From NCBI GenBank assembly GCA_037013495.1, contig CM072803.1, positions 19,985,501 to 20,049,500 on the forward strand: a DNA stretch of 64,000 nucleotides. Direction: 5' to 3'. A program made the position numbers and the translations under genes. Origin of the DNA: Hippophae tibetana (taxonomy: Eukaryota > Streptophyta > Magnoliopsida > Rosales > Elaeagnaceae). The first letter of the stretch is position 1. Each line of letters begins with the position of its first letter. Below the pieces are notes generated by a model. That model worked only from the letters and a program-made list of their open reading frames with translations, ran no database searches and was not told the DNA's origin. Of the stretch, positions 25,500 to 38,171 are shown in pieces.

Positions 25500-26107
25500 C
25501 ACAAATTACATTTTAATAAAGAAATCATGATGCATACAAAATAGATAAAGAAAGAAACAGATGGGCAAACTAATAAATATAACCAAAAAGTGATTCTTCG
25601 TTTATTTTGGTACATGTAATGTCTAATGTTGTAATTTAGATAAACGTTAGAGATTCGATTTTGTTAGAGATTCGATTTTTTGAGGAGTATGAACTTAATT
25701 GACTTGCAATTATATTATTAATATTCCATGAATTTCATAATTATTGATTATTTAACAAGTATGGTTTTATCATGTGAAGGTTTCTTTAAAAAAAAAAAAA
25801 ACACATCCATACAGATTGTCAAAATTAATGGACTAAGATTACGGTTTACGAAATTCTAGGGCAATTGTGTGATATTTTCGAGATCTACCTTGTTTTGGTT
25901 GCGTTTCAACTCGATTTCAGTGCTCCTTTCTGCGCTCTATCCACATCACTCACTATGAATATGAATAATCTCAATCGCATCACCAGTCACCTCCATCGCA
26001 TTCGTGATTCAATTTCATTTGTCACTGATAATTTTCGCGTTCATCTTCACTAGTCACTAATCACTGGTCACTTTTGTCGATACAAATCTCCTCTATTCTG
26101 AACAACC
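25500..26107. other. Intergenic region between copia element and clathrin scrap
   Basis: AT-rich, with a less AT-rich patch near 25860-26090 holding a 62-codon open frame. It shows no recognisable domain and I do not call it a gene. Confidence 0.35.
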
Positions 26108-26300
26108 AGATAGATCGATAATGTTGGGGAAATTGAAGAGTTGATCCATATGCCTAATGTTGATAATGTTCCAAATACTGGGGATCGTCTATATGATGAA
26201 GCTCTATACGAATTTGCTAAGATCTCATATGCATTTATCTGTAACTAGGCTAAGCTAGCAGTTACTTGGTGAAGCTAAAGCAGTTTCAAGGCACTGTGCC
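26108..26300 (+). pseudogene. CHC: Clathrin heavy chain fragment, internal part
   Basis: Translation gives [12 protein letters not shown], then [20 protein letters not shown], then an in-frame stop and AKLAVTW. It corresponds to the clathrin heavy chain stretch EIEEFILMPNV...[15 protein letters not shown]...NWAKLAVTL, which lies upstream of the part kept in the 12.6-15.9 kb pseudogene. Stops interrupt it, and similarity fades after a KQFQG-like remnant. It shares orientation with the larger pseudogene, and both precede a pseudokinase gene. Confidence 0.82.
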
Positions 26301-26869
26301 AGCTTTTTAGAGAGAGTAGTACCCACAAGGTGTCAAGAACTGAGGTTCATGCTTTAGTGAATCGCGTACAAATGGTCCTAAAAATATTGGTACTTTAATC
26401 TTTGTTTTTTAGTTAAGTAGATTTCTTTTTATAAATTTTATATAATATCAATCTAATTTAATTTTTTAAAAAATAATCTTTTTTTAAATATAAAATTAAT
26501 TTTTTATTAAAAACCTAAAAAAATAAACTTTTTTGAAACTTAAGATATAGGTAAACGACGTGACTTTGAGTATATTTATATTATGAGATATACTCACTTT
26601 CACTATACTAAGATAGTATATAAACAAAAGGATGAAAGGTTGAAAAGATATTTATTAAAAATATATTTTAAATTTGTATTTATTAGATCATATATTTATA
26701 AAATGAATAACAAAAATCTATTTTCTAAAAATAATTTATTTGTATTATTTTATTTTTTATAAATATAATAATTTTTTCTTATTTTTTTAGACTTATGTTA
26801 TTCCACTTAATAAATACGAGATTAAAATATATTTTCGTTAAAAATAACAGATTTAGATTAAAAAATTTA
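26301..26869. other. AT-rich spacer
   Basis: AT-rich sequence with no gene found. It leads into the tandem leader array. Confidence 0.4.
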
Positions 26870-29860
26870 TTTTCGTTAAAAAGAATTTCTAAAGTGAAAA
26901 TGAAATCAAAAGTCAAAACACACATTTAACTAACCTATAAATGTGATATATATAAACTAAGTCATTAAATTTTTTTCCTTAATAATGGAGATTATTAATT
27001 AAAATGTGACTTAATTTTCTTATACATTGAACTCGTTAAAATGAATTATTCAGAGTAACTAAATGATTGAAAGTGTATATATTTAGTTACTTAATTATCT
27101 ATTTTAAAATATTACTTGTCTTTAATTTAAAATTTATTGCGTTGAAGGTAGAGGATTTAGACTAATACTTTTAAAAAAAAAATTCTTAAGTGAGTTTGAA
27201 ATCAAAATTCAACTAACCTACAAATGTGGTATATATAGACTATGTCAAGAAACAAATTTCTCTTTAACAATTGGAATTATTAATTAAAATGTGGCTCATT
27301 TTTCACATAGATTAAATTAATTGGAGTAACGAAATGATTGACATATATATATATACATTCTTTTTTCAACATACATCTATTTTTTATTATATTTAATTCA
27401 CGTTTTAATTGATTAATAGGTTTCTTGAATTGGGTTTTTATCATTTTTTTAAAAGATAATCACTTGATTTCTTCTTTAGGTTGAAATTAATTTATTTTTA
27501 TGTTTGGTTATTAAATTCTATATTTTAAAACACTACTAATTTTTTTAAACTTGTTTAGTTAAAAATAGCACATTTGGGATACTCTTTTTGTTAAAAATAA
27601 TTTCTAACATGATAATAAAATCAAAATCTAAAGATTACACCCATATTCAACAATCCTATAAATATGGTATATATAGACTAAGTCAACAAACAAAATTCTC
27701 TTAACAACAGGAGTTATTAATTAAAATGTGATTCAATTTTTACATAGATTGAATTAGTTAGAGTAATGAAATGATTGACTGTGTATATATACATTTTTTT
27801 TAAAACCACATCTATTTTTTATTATATTTAATTCACATTTTTGATTAATTAATAGGTTTGAGTTTTTATAACTTTTTAAAAATTAATCATTTGATTTATG
27901 TCATTGAAACTTGTCTTTTTTATGTTTAGTTATTAAATAATCTATTTTAAAACACTACTAGTCTTTTAAAGCTTGTTTAGTCACAAATAACACACTTAGT
28001 GCTATTATTTTTGTTAAAAATAATATCTTAGCAAAGTTAGGCTACTATTTTTTATCAAAAAAAGAATTTCTATTTTTAATAAAAGGAATTTTTAACATGA
28101 AAATGAAATCAAAATTCAAAAACTAACTTATAAATGTGGTATATATAGAATAAATCAAGAAAAAAATTCATTAATAATGAAGATTATTAATTAAAATGTG
28201 ACTTATTTTATATAAATGTGGTATATATAGATTAAGTCAAGAAAAAGAATTTTCTTAATAAAGAATATTATTAATTAAAATGTAGCTTTTTCTTAATAAT
28301 CAAGATTATTAATTAAAACGTGGCTTAGTTAGAGTAATGAAATGATTGACGGTATGTATATTTGATTACTTAATTATATATTTTAAAACACTACTAATCT
28401 TTTAAAACTTGTTGTGTTAAAGGGAATCGAATTTGAAGTATCTTTTTTATTAAAAAAAAATTCTTACATGAGTTTAAAATCAAAATTCAAAACAAAAAAG
28501 AGAGATTGCACCAAGTTCAACTAACTTACAAATATAGTATATATGTAGACTATGTCAATAAATAAATCTCTTAACAATAGGAATTATTAATTAAAATACT
28601 GCTCAATTTTCACATAAATTAAATTAACTGAATTAACAAAATAATTTATTGTATGTATATACATTCTTCCTTGAACATACATATATTTTTATTATAATTA
28701 ATTCACATTTTTAATTGATTAATAAGTTTCTTGAATTGAGTTTTTATCATTTTTTTTAAAGATAATCACTTGATTTCTTCTTCACGTCTCGTTGAAACTT
28801 GTTTGTTTTTATGTTTGGTTATTAAATTCTCTGTTTTAAAACACTATTAGTTTTTTAAAACTTTCTCTTAAAAGTAGCATACTTGTGCTATTCTTTTTGT
28901 TAAAAATAATTTCTTATATGATAATGAAATCAAAATTCAAAACAAAAAAGAGAGATTACACCCTACATTCGACTAACCTACAAACATGGTATATATAGAC
29001 TAAGTCAAAAAAAAAATGTGGCTCATTTTTCACATAGAATTAATTAAAGTAATGAAATGATGGATAATATGAATATATATTTTTTCTTGAACACATATCT
29101 ATTTTTTATTATATTTAATTCACGATTTTGATTAATTAATAGGTTTCTTGAATTTTTTTTTTTTATCATTTGTTTAAAAATAATCACTTGATTTTTTCTT
29201 CAGGTTTGTCATTGAAACTTGTTTGTTTTTATATTTGGTTATTAAATTCTCTATTTTAAAACAATATTAATCTTTTAAAACTTGTTTCCTTAAAAGTAGT
29301 ACACTTGTGCTATTCTTTCTATTAAAAATATTTTCTTATATGATAATGAAATCAAAATTCAAAAAAAAAAAAAAGAGATTGCACCCAAATTGAACTAACC
29401 TACAAACATGGTATATAAAGACTAAGTCAAGAAACAAATTTATCTAAACAATAGGGATTATTAATTAAAATGTGGCTAAATTTTCACATAGATTTAATTA
29501 GTTGGAGTAATGAAATGATTGATCCTGTGTATCTACATTCTTTCTTTAACACACATCTACTTCTTATTATATTTAATTCACATTTCTGATTAATTAATAG
29601 GTTTTTTTAAATTGTGTTTTTATTATTTTCTCAAATATAATCACTTGATTTTTTCTTCTTATCTGTCTTTGAAACTTATCTGTTTTTTTATGTTTGGTTT
29701 CTTAATTCTCTGTTTTAAAACAATATTACTAGCCTCTTAAAACTTGTTATATAAGAAACTATAAAGCTTTTGATAATTGATATTATACTATATATACAAT
29801 TACATTTGAGTAGTACAATTGCTTAAATAGTTTTTATCTTTGGCTTCCAGTTTTGATATC
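26870..29860 (+). repeat. Tandem array of pseudokinase leader/promoter units
   Basis: About seven diverged units, most 420-470 bases long, plus a shorter partial one. Each holds, in order, ATGAAATCAAAATTC, a TATATATAG-type box followed by ACTAAGTCAA, ATTATTAATTAAAATGTG, TTTTCACATAGATT, a TTGGAGTAATGAAATGATTG block, TACATTCTTTCTTGAACA, ATTTAATTCACATTTT and GATTAATAGGTTTCTTGAAT. TATA-like boxes lie near 26947, 27230, 27668, 28140, 28222 (partial unit), 28538, 28990 and 29412. The last unit runs straight into the start of pseudokinase 2. The same landmarks occur once each upstream of gene 1 (17310-17890) and gene 3 (39760-40090). The array is therefore best read as amplified 5' leader/promoter DNA of this gene family. 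Confidence 0.8.
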
Positions 29861-29871
29861 TATTTGATCAA

Positions 29872-31696
29872 ATGGGTCGTGAACAACAAGAAGAAGAACA
29901 TCAAAATGAAGAAGAACATCGAGTAGAACAACTACAACAACAAGAAGAACAGCTACAAGTAGTGGTAATTGAGAGGGTGATCAAGGTATTTGGAAGGTAC
30001 GTAGCAATAGAATACATAGGAGATGGAAAATGTGTGGAGGTTTATAAGTGTATTGACAGATGTAGTGGAAAAATGGTGATCTTCGAGTCTTATCCAACAA
30101 TCGAAGAAAATAATGTATTTGCAACAACATACTTTCGTCTTCAGTCTATCAATAAACACAATCCCAATGTTGCAAGGTGCAGTCCTCTCTCTCTTTGAGA
30201 ACCCTTTTGATCTCTAATGTTGTGAAGGTTATACTTTTAGATTTATTAAGGGTGCACAAAAATAAACATCTATGTTATTAGGTTGATGTCAAATTAGGTT
30301 GATTATTTTTTGTTTAAAAAAATAGAAAATTTCGTAAGTTAATAACTCTAAAACTTATAACAACAAAAATAACATCGAATAACATTAAACATAATACAAT
30401 TAGAGTTAAACATTGAACATGTATAAAAGGTGAAATGTGAAATAATTATAGGATTTTTTTTAAATAGTAAAACTACATGAGAGGTGATAATAAGATATGT
30501 TATTTTTGTTGTTTTAAAAAAAACAAAAATTATTTAATTTTCAATATATCAATTATTATTTAATTTTCTAATCAACAATCTGATTTTGGAATTTTGTTAA
30601 CAGGTTTATAGAAAAATATCAATTGAGGTCAACACGAGGTCTAGTTTTTGAGTATATAGTAGGAACAGATTTGAAGAAATTCATTACCATTTCAAACCTT
30701 TCAACAAATCCTCTTATGATCAAGGTATATATAATTAGTACATTAATTGACAATATATTGATTCAATTTTTTTTAATAAAATAAATAAATTGATGTAAAA
30801 ATATATGTGCAGAAATTCTTGCTACAAATGCTATTAGGTGTAGCATTCTGTCACCAATATGGCATATATCACCAAGACTTAAAACCTGAAAATTTCATGG
30901 TGGAATTCAATGTCAAACAATTGAAGCTAACGAATTTCGGGTTAGCCAAGGTTTCGGATAATTATTTTACTTATAGGGCACCTGAATTGTTACTTGGTGC
31001 TTCTTTTGAAAATTCTAAGGTAGCTGATATGTGGTCTATTGGATGCATTTTTGCTGAGATGTTAATAAAGTCTCCACTCTTCATTGCTGAGACTATAAGG
31101 GATCAATTGATTTCAATTTTTAGGTATTATTTCTTAATTCTTTTTTTAATACATAATTTAATATTAATTGTTTCTTAATTTTTAATTAAGAATTATGTGA
31201 CCCTTTTGATACGAAGCTTATTGGGTACTCCAAATGAAGAAACCTGGTCTGATATTACCCCATACTTGCTAAATTTCGATGTGGATGATACTGATTTTAA
31301 ACCTCAGGTATAAATTTTATGTTAATAATTCCCCTCCTTTTAATTGTTTTAGCAAAAAAATAAAAAAAATAAAACTTATTTTGATTAGTTTAATAAAGAT
31401 ATGATTTGGTTTATTTCTACGTTGTCTATGCAGAATTTGGCAGCAAAATTCACCATGCTTAATGCTAATGGTGTTGACCTTCTTTCTGTAAGTTATACTC
31501 TCCTCTCCCTCTACGTGTTGTTCTTGTCTTCTATTAATTTTAATTATTTTTAAAACTTTATATATAGTTTAATATTAATATAGAGAAAATGATAATTGAA
31601 TTTTTATTTTTTTTACAGAAAATGCTGACCTTGGATCCGAAACAAAGAATTACAGCTATAGATGCTTGTAGGCACAACTACTTCTTTGAACCATGA
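29872..31696 (+). CDS. CDK-like pseudokinase 2
   Basis: Six exons (29872-30176, 30604-30724, 30813-31123, 31217-31307, 31434-31487, 31619-31696) with the same phases as gene 1 give about 319 residues. The start is set by the shared leader TTTGATATCTATT...ATCAAATGGGT. The N-terminus is MGREQQEEEH. It lacks the Cys residues and the residue-3 type needed for myristoylation, unlike genes 1 and 3. The Gln/Glu tail is about 30 residues and the kinase-like domain starts near residue 39. The Gly loop reads GDGKCVEV, with the last Gly lost. VAIK Lys and PSTAIRE are absent, HQDLKPEN and NFGLAKVSD...YRAPE are present, and the activation loop is shortened as in gene 1. LLGTPNEETW follows and the end is NYFFEP. 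It is predicted to be catalytically dead. The upstream array of leader units sets it apart from its paralogues. No frame break is seen, so it could be translated. Confidence 0.83.
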
Positions 31697-33174
31697 AATG
31701 TGTATTTACCCAAATTTTCTTTCTTTGTATTAGTTAAAATGCAATAACTATTTGGGTTCTTTTTGACATTAATTAATAGACAATTAATTTTCATTTTCAA
31801 GTTTCGTTTATAAGATTATTTTAAATAATTATGTTTAATAAAATATACTAAGAACATAAATTATAAGATTATTCTAATATGAGGTGTGATAAAATAATTA
31901 ATAAAAATATATATCTCATTATATCATAAAATATGTATTTTAGTAGATTTTGTAGTTGCAATAGATTGTTCAATTGGCCGCCCAATGAGCTCTTTCTCCA
32001 TCGCTTAGAACAATAACGCACAACACTCTCTCACACACTATTTCATTAGGCACTATTGCAATATATATAGTGCTTATTTAGTGTGATCAGGTATGTATAC
32101 TACAATATAATGGTCCAAAAATTCAGAAGAACATGACATGTTTAAACTAGCACAGGAAAACATTTAAACACTCAAATATTTAAATATTATTATTATTATT
32201 CATTTTTATGCTTATGATATATTGTTGTTAAACATTTATAACAAATCAAAAAAATAGAATTTTTTTTCATAGTACGAAAGGACATAATATTTGAGCGTTT
32301 ATACAAGTATACAACGTTATCAAACAAAACAAATAAAGTGATTGGTGAATACATAAAAAAGTGACAAGCTCAAAATAATTTTGGCAGCAAAATTTATTAA
32401 AATAAGCATCTTAAAACATGCTATAAAAAACTTTTTACGTTAAAACTCACTAATATCACTACTACAAAAATGTTTATTTAAGTTGAAATTTAAAGGTCAA
32501 TTTTGACTTAATGTATAAAGTCATGTACAAATAATAAGTATTTTAACAACAAATTATCACAATTATACCAAAAAAATTGAGTATTTTCTCTTTTAATTTG
32601 ATCTAACAAAAATAATAAATAAATTGAAATAATGAAACTAAACTAATTAAAAAAATCGCTGCAAAATGAAAAAACCTAAGAAATTCAACCCTTTTATTTT
32701 ATTTCAATGCCATGATTTTATAAATCTTTTTAATATAAAATAAATTGTGTGGGTTATTAATCTAATTCTACGCATAGTAATCATAATCATAAACCACGTA
32801 TCTCTATCCAATAACGAGAATTCCTTTACCTCGTTACATATTTGCTTATTTAATATTCATAATTTTATTTCAATCTTTTAATTGTGTATAATATTAATAA
32901 ATAACCTAATTAAATAATCAATTTAGATAAAAGTATTAATTACATTAAATTAGAACATCCAAAACACTCACAAAATAATAAATTAATATAATAAAATTTG
33001 TTCCATTGAATTCTAGAAAAAGATCTCTAGCACATAATATATATTTTCAAATAAACAAATTCAAAAGTAAACACCGTATAAAGCATAAAGACTATAACTA
33101 ATGGAGAGAATATAGAAACCTCTTGAAAAATCTCCAAGTATAGCTCCCCAAGTTGCTCTCTTTTAGCTCCAATG
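31697..33174. other. Intergenic region after pseudokinase 2
   Basis: Starts with a short 3' UTR-like stretch resembling that of gene 1, then AT-rich DNA. A patch near 31970-32090 is less AT-rich but shows no frame. Nothing else supported. Confidence 0.4.
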
Positions 33175-33380
33175 TGTCAATTTATTGTTTCTGTATTATT
33201 GTATTTCTCTGTTCTCCTTTCTCTATACACGAGTATAGTATTTGTATACTAAGAAAAAAAACAGAAAAGAAACAAATTACATTATTATTAATTTCCACTA
33301 TTATTCTTGTCTGCCACATTTGCTTGTTATCTGCCATACTTTAATTCAGTGTTGTCTGCCACACAACTCACATGCCAACA
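33175..33380 (-). repeat. 3' LTR of young copia element
   Basis: Begins TGTCAATTTATTG and ends CATGCCAACA. Identical to the copy at 38857. Length 206 bases. Confidence 0.96.
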
Positions 33381-33391
33381 CTCCCCCTCAA
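33381..33391 (-). other. Polypurine tract of young copia element
   Basis: On the minus strand TTGAGGGGGAG directly precedes the 3' LTR, as needed to prime second-strand synthesis in copia elements. Confidence 0.85.
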
Positions 33392-36300
33392 GGTGGTGCA
33401 TATATGTCTCTTATGCCCAGCTTGTCAAGTGAGTTGTAAAAGTTCTTTGCAGAAACAGATTTTGTGAGTATATCAGCCAATTGATCTTCTGACTTAACAA
33501 ATGGAAGCTTAATAATCTTTTCTTCAAGATTCTGTTTGATGAAGTTTCGATCCACTTCAACGTGTTTCGTGCGATCATGTTGGACTGGATTGTGGGAAAT
33601 GGCAATGGCTGCTTTGTTATCACAAAATAAATTCATTTCAGAGTTAGGAGCAACACCAATCTCAGTTAGAAGTTTTTTCAACCACAGGAGCTCACATATT
33701 CCCTTGACCATTCCTCGAAATTCAGCTTCAGCACTAGATAAGGCAACTACCTTTTGCTTCTTGCTCCTCCATGTAACAAGATTTCCCCCCACAAAAGTGA
33801 AGTACCCAGCAGTAGATTTCCTATCCTTCATATTCCCTGCCCAGTCTGAATCTGTATATCCAAGGACTTCCAATTGACCATTCTTTGAAAACATAAGTCC
33901 TTTCCCAGGGGAGGACTTTAAATAACGAAGTATTCGCATGACCGCATCCATATGGTCTTCACTTGGGCAGTGCATGAACTGACTCACCACACTCACAGCA
34001 TAAGCAATATCAGGTCGAGTATGAGATAAATATATGAGTTTACCTACTAACCGTTGATATCTCTGTTTATCTGCTGGTACTTGGTCCACATATTCTCTGA
34101 GTTTATGATTTTGAACCATTGGAATATCGACAGGTTTACAATCTAGTAGTCCTGCCTCTGCCAGTAGGTCCAGAGTATATTTCCTTTGGGAAAGGCATAT
34201 GCCTTGTTTTGATCTTGTTACCTCAATACCTAAGAAGTATTTGAGCCCTCCCAAATTCTTCATTTCAAACTCATTTGACAGTTGTTCTTGAAGCTTAGAG
34301 ATTTCTTCTTTATCATCTCCTGTAATGATCATGTCATCTACATAGACTATAAGGGCTGTTATTTTCCCTAATCGGTGTTTTAGGAAAAGAGTATGATCAG
34401 AGTTGCTTTGTTGGAACCCATATTTCTTCATTGCTGAACTTAACCTACCAAACCATGCTCGAGGTGATTGTTTTAGTCCATACAATGCTCGTTGTAATCT
34501 ACATGCAGTTTCTTTTCCGGTTGTAACAGTATATCCTGGTGGGATATCCATATAAATCTCTTCCTCAAGATCACCATGAAGGAAGGCATTTTTTACGTCA
34601 AGTTGGTGCAATGGCCAATCTAAATTTGCCGCAAGAGATAACAAGACTCTAACGGTTTTTAGTTTAGCCACAGGTGAGAAGGTTTCTTGATAATCTATCC
34701 CGTGTTTCTGTGTATATCCTTTTGCTACAAGTCTCGCCTTGTATCGATCAACTAACCCATCTGCTTTATATTTAATGGAGAAAATCCACTTGCATCCTAC
34801 CATCTTCCTTTCTTGAGGCAACTCGCTTAACACCCATGTGTTATTCTTCTACAATGCCTCAAATTCCTCTTTTATAGCTTGAGCCCATTTTGGATCAGAT
34901 AAGGCTTCTTCAATGCTACTTGGAATTTGACACGAGGAGAGTGTTTGTGCAAATGCCCTGATAGGTTCTGATAACCTTTGAGTAGATACATAATTTGCTA
35001 TTGGATACTTGGATTGTCGTTCTTCTCTTTCTGGGGAGTATCGATTTGGAGGTTTGCCTCGATTGTGTCTGAAAGGTAAAACATAACCAACAGATGTATT
35101 TATAGCATTAGTTTGTAAAGGTGTGATAGGATAGCTTACCTCAGGAGTATTCTCAGCAGGAGGATCATTGGGTGCTAGGGAGTGGAGGGGTACATCAACC
35201 ACTTCATCTTCTGGAGATTCAATTATTACTTCGGCTTCAGTTCTTGGAAGTTCAAGCTCGGGTCTAGATACTGGCTCCTCCATATGATTGGTATGATCCG
35301 AGTATGTTGGACTAGTGTCTAATATTTCAACATCAAGCCAATTTCGTTCTTCACCATAACTCTCCTCCTGAAGAGTGGAATTGGATACCGGTGATGGGAA
35401 AAAACATTCTGATTCGAGGAAAGTGACATCCATGGTAATATAGGTTCTTTTAGTAATTGGATCATAGCATCGATAACCCTTTTTTTGTACGCCATACCCC
35501 AAGAACATACAGCGGACAGCACATGGATCCAACTTAGTTCGTTGATTTTTATGGAGGTGGACAAAAGCAACACATCCAAAAATTCGGGGCGGAAGCATCA
35601 AAATAGTAGGCAAGGGAAGATGATCAGATAACACCTTTAATGGAGTGTGAAATTGTAAGGTTTTTGTGGGCATACGATTCAGTAGATACACAGCTGTAGT
35701 AATAGCATCACTCCAGTATTTATTAGGCATATGTGCACCGATTAGTAAGGACCGAGTCGTTTCTAAAATATGCCGATTCTTCCTCTCCGCAGTCCCATTC
35801 TGTTGTGGAGTTTGTGAACACGAGGTTTCATGGAGAATACCATGGCTGTCCAAGTATGTCCGGAATTGTTGATTAACATACTCCCCTCCATTATCAGACC
35901 TAAGTATCTTAATTTTTTCAGAAAATTGTGTCTGAACCATGGTGTGAAACAGGTGAAATGTAGCAAATACTTCATCTTTATGTTTGAGAAGGTAAAGCCA
36001 TGTCATTCGTGTACAATCATCAACAAAAATAACAAACCAACGATGACCCGATGACGTAATGACCGGGGAAGGTCCCCAAACATCAGAATGTACTAAAGCA
36101 AAAGGAGTCATACTTTTATTCATGCTCATAGGATAAGACGCCCTATGACTTTTTGCTAGGATACAAGTATCACATTTGAAATCTGAATGTGTGATATTTG
36201 AAAATAAACTGGGGAATAGGTGCTTTAAATACCCGAATGATGGATGCCCAAATCTACGATGACATAGCCAAATCTGTCGTTCCTTGTTACCAACAATGTT

Positions 36301-37814
36301 TTGCATATGATTGGCTCTTCCCGAACTGAGGTCATCCACATAATATAGCCCTCCTCTCCTAGTACCACGCCCAATGATCTCCTTGGTGAGAATATCCTGT
36401 AAAAGGCAAAAAGTAGAATACATCAGTACTACACAATTAAGATCTGAAGTGACCTGACTTACAGACATTAGTCGGTTGGACAGAGAGGGTACAAGTAAAG
36501 TATTAGATAATGATAATGAAGGAGATAAGGTCACTGTTCCAGCTCCTGTAACTGGATAAGTGACCCCATTTGCATTGGCAACACGACTCCGTCTTGGCTG
36601 GGTTGTTTTGGAGAGATCGTTTGGGTCAAATGTCATGTGATCTGTAGCTCCAGAGTCCAGAATCCAATCCTCCTTATCAGTACGAGTAGAGATGTGAAAT
36701 ACTTTACTTGAAATACCTGGATCTTGGGAAGATTCGGCCTGAGAAGTAAGGGATAGTGAGGCATTATTGGTAGCCACAGCGGCTCGCCCAGTGGTGTCCC
36801 GTTTCTTCCGTGCTTGAAGATCATTCCACCATTCTGGATACCCATGTAGTTTGAAACAGTTTTCACGGGTGTGTTTGGAGTTTCCGCAATGGCCACATTT
36901 CATGTCAAGAGATGGTGGATTTCCCGTGGATTTCTTGCTACCCAAGGAAGTTCCTGTTTTTGGTGGCATTAGATTATGGTGTCCTTTGACCCCTTTAAAA
37001 GCCATAACTGCTCCGGGTGTCGTATCTACACCTGTGATCATCACGGTCTGCCTGACCTCTTCCCTACGGACGAATCCATAGGCTTGTTCTACCGTAGGGA
37101 ATGGTTTGATCTGAAGCACATCACTTCGAGTTTTATCCAATCTATCATCAAGTCCATCGAGGAAGGTATACACTCGATCTTCCTGTACGATGGAGTTGTA
37201 TTTTTGTATATCAATAGCACACTCCATTGGATTAGGACGACGGAAATCAATTTCACGCCATAACCCTTGAAGGTTATTATAGTATTTTTCAATGGATTCA
37301 CCCGCTTGCTTCGTACGAGTAACTTGACGGCGAAGATCATACACTTGAGATGTGTCTGTCCCATCATAGTAAGTGGTAGCCACCGAATCCCAAACCTGTT
37401 TTGCAGTTGGGAATCGGATAAAATTTGCAATTAAGGAGGGGTCCATCGAATTGATCAACCATCCTTTGACAATGGCATTTTCAGTACGCCATCTCCTAAA
37501 TGAGGGGTCGGTTTCAACAGGTTGAGGAAAGTCCCCATTAATATATCCCAGTTTATCTTTGCCAGAGATATACATCTCCACCACCTGGGACCATAAGGCA
37601 TAGTTGGATCCTCCCAACTTGATACTAATGGGAGCAGTCGACGCTTCAGTTGGCGGAGGTTGTGAGCTGATCTGAGCTCTAGTTAGAACTTCCGTCATTT
37701 TCGCCGTCAAATCTTCCAATATGAAATTGGTAGTTAAATCTCTAGATTCCGTCATGAAATCCAAAAAAAAATTCCTTCTGTTTTTCCTTTTTTTTTTTTT
37801 TTTTTTTTTACAAT

Positions 37815-38171
37815 TTACACACACTATATATAAAAACTTTCGTAACCCTAACGCATTTTTTTTTCATTTCGCGCAGCTTCTCTGCGAAAACCCTAACTGC
37901 CTCTTTTCTTCTTCCACTGCGCATCAAAGTCCTTTCAGCACAAGTTCGTTGAGAAAGCTAAAGCCATGTCTGAGGCAGAGACGTTTGCTTTCCAGGCTGA
38001 GATCAACCAGCTTCTCAGTCTTATCATCAACACCTTCTACAGCAACAAGGAGATCTTTCTTCGGGAGCTCATTAGTAATTCCTCAGATGCTCTTGATAAG
38101 ATTCGTGTTGAGAGTTTGACCGATAAGAGTAAACTAGATGCACAACCTGAGCTTTTCGCGCAGCTTCTCTG
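37815..38171 (+). pseudogene. HSP90: HSP90 fragment: promoter, 5' UTR and first ~64 codons, inside a copia leader
   Basis: From the ATG at 37966 the + strand encodes [20 protein letters not shown], followed by [20 protein letters not shown] and [20 protein letters not shown]. This is the N-terminal ATP-binding part of cytosolic HSP90, and the match ends after QPELF near 38157. Upstream lie a TATATATAAAAA box at 37825-37836 and a leader with AACCCTAAC motifs, as in an HSP90 promoter and 5' UTR. The piece is antisense to the element that carries it. TTTCGCGCAGCTTCTCTG occurs at 37867-37884 (in the leader) and again at 38154-38171, exactly where HSP90 similarity stops. It encodes only a stub and is not a working chaperone gene. 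Confidence 0.9.
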
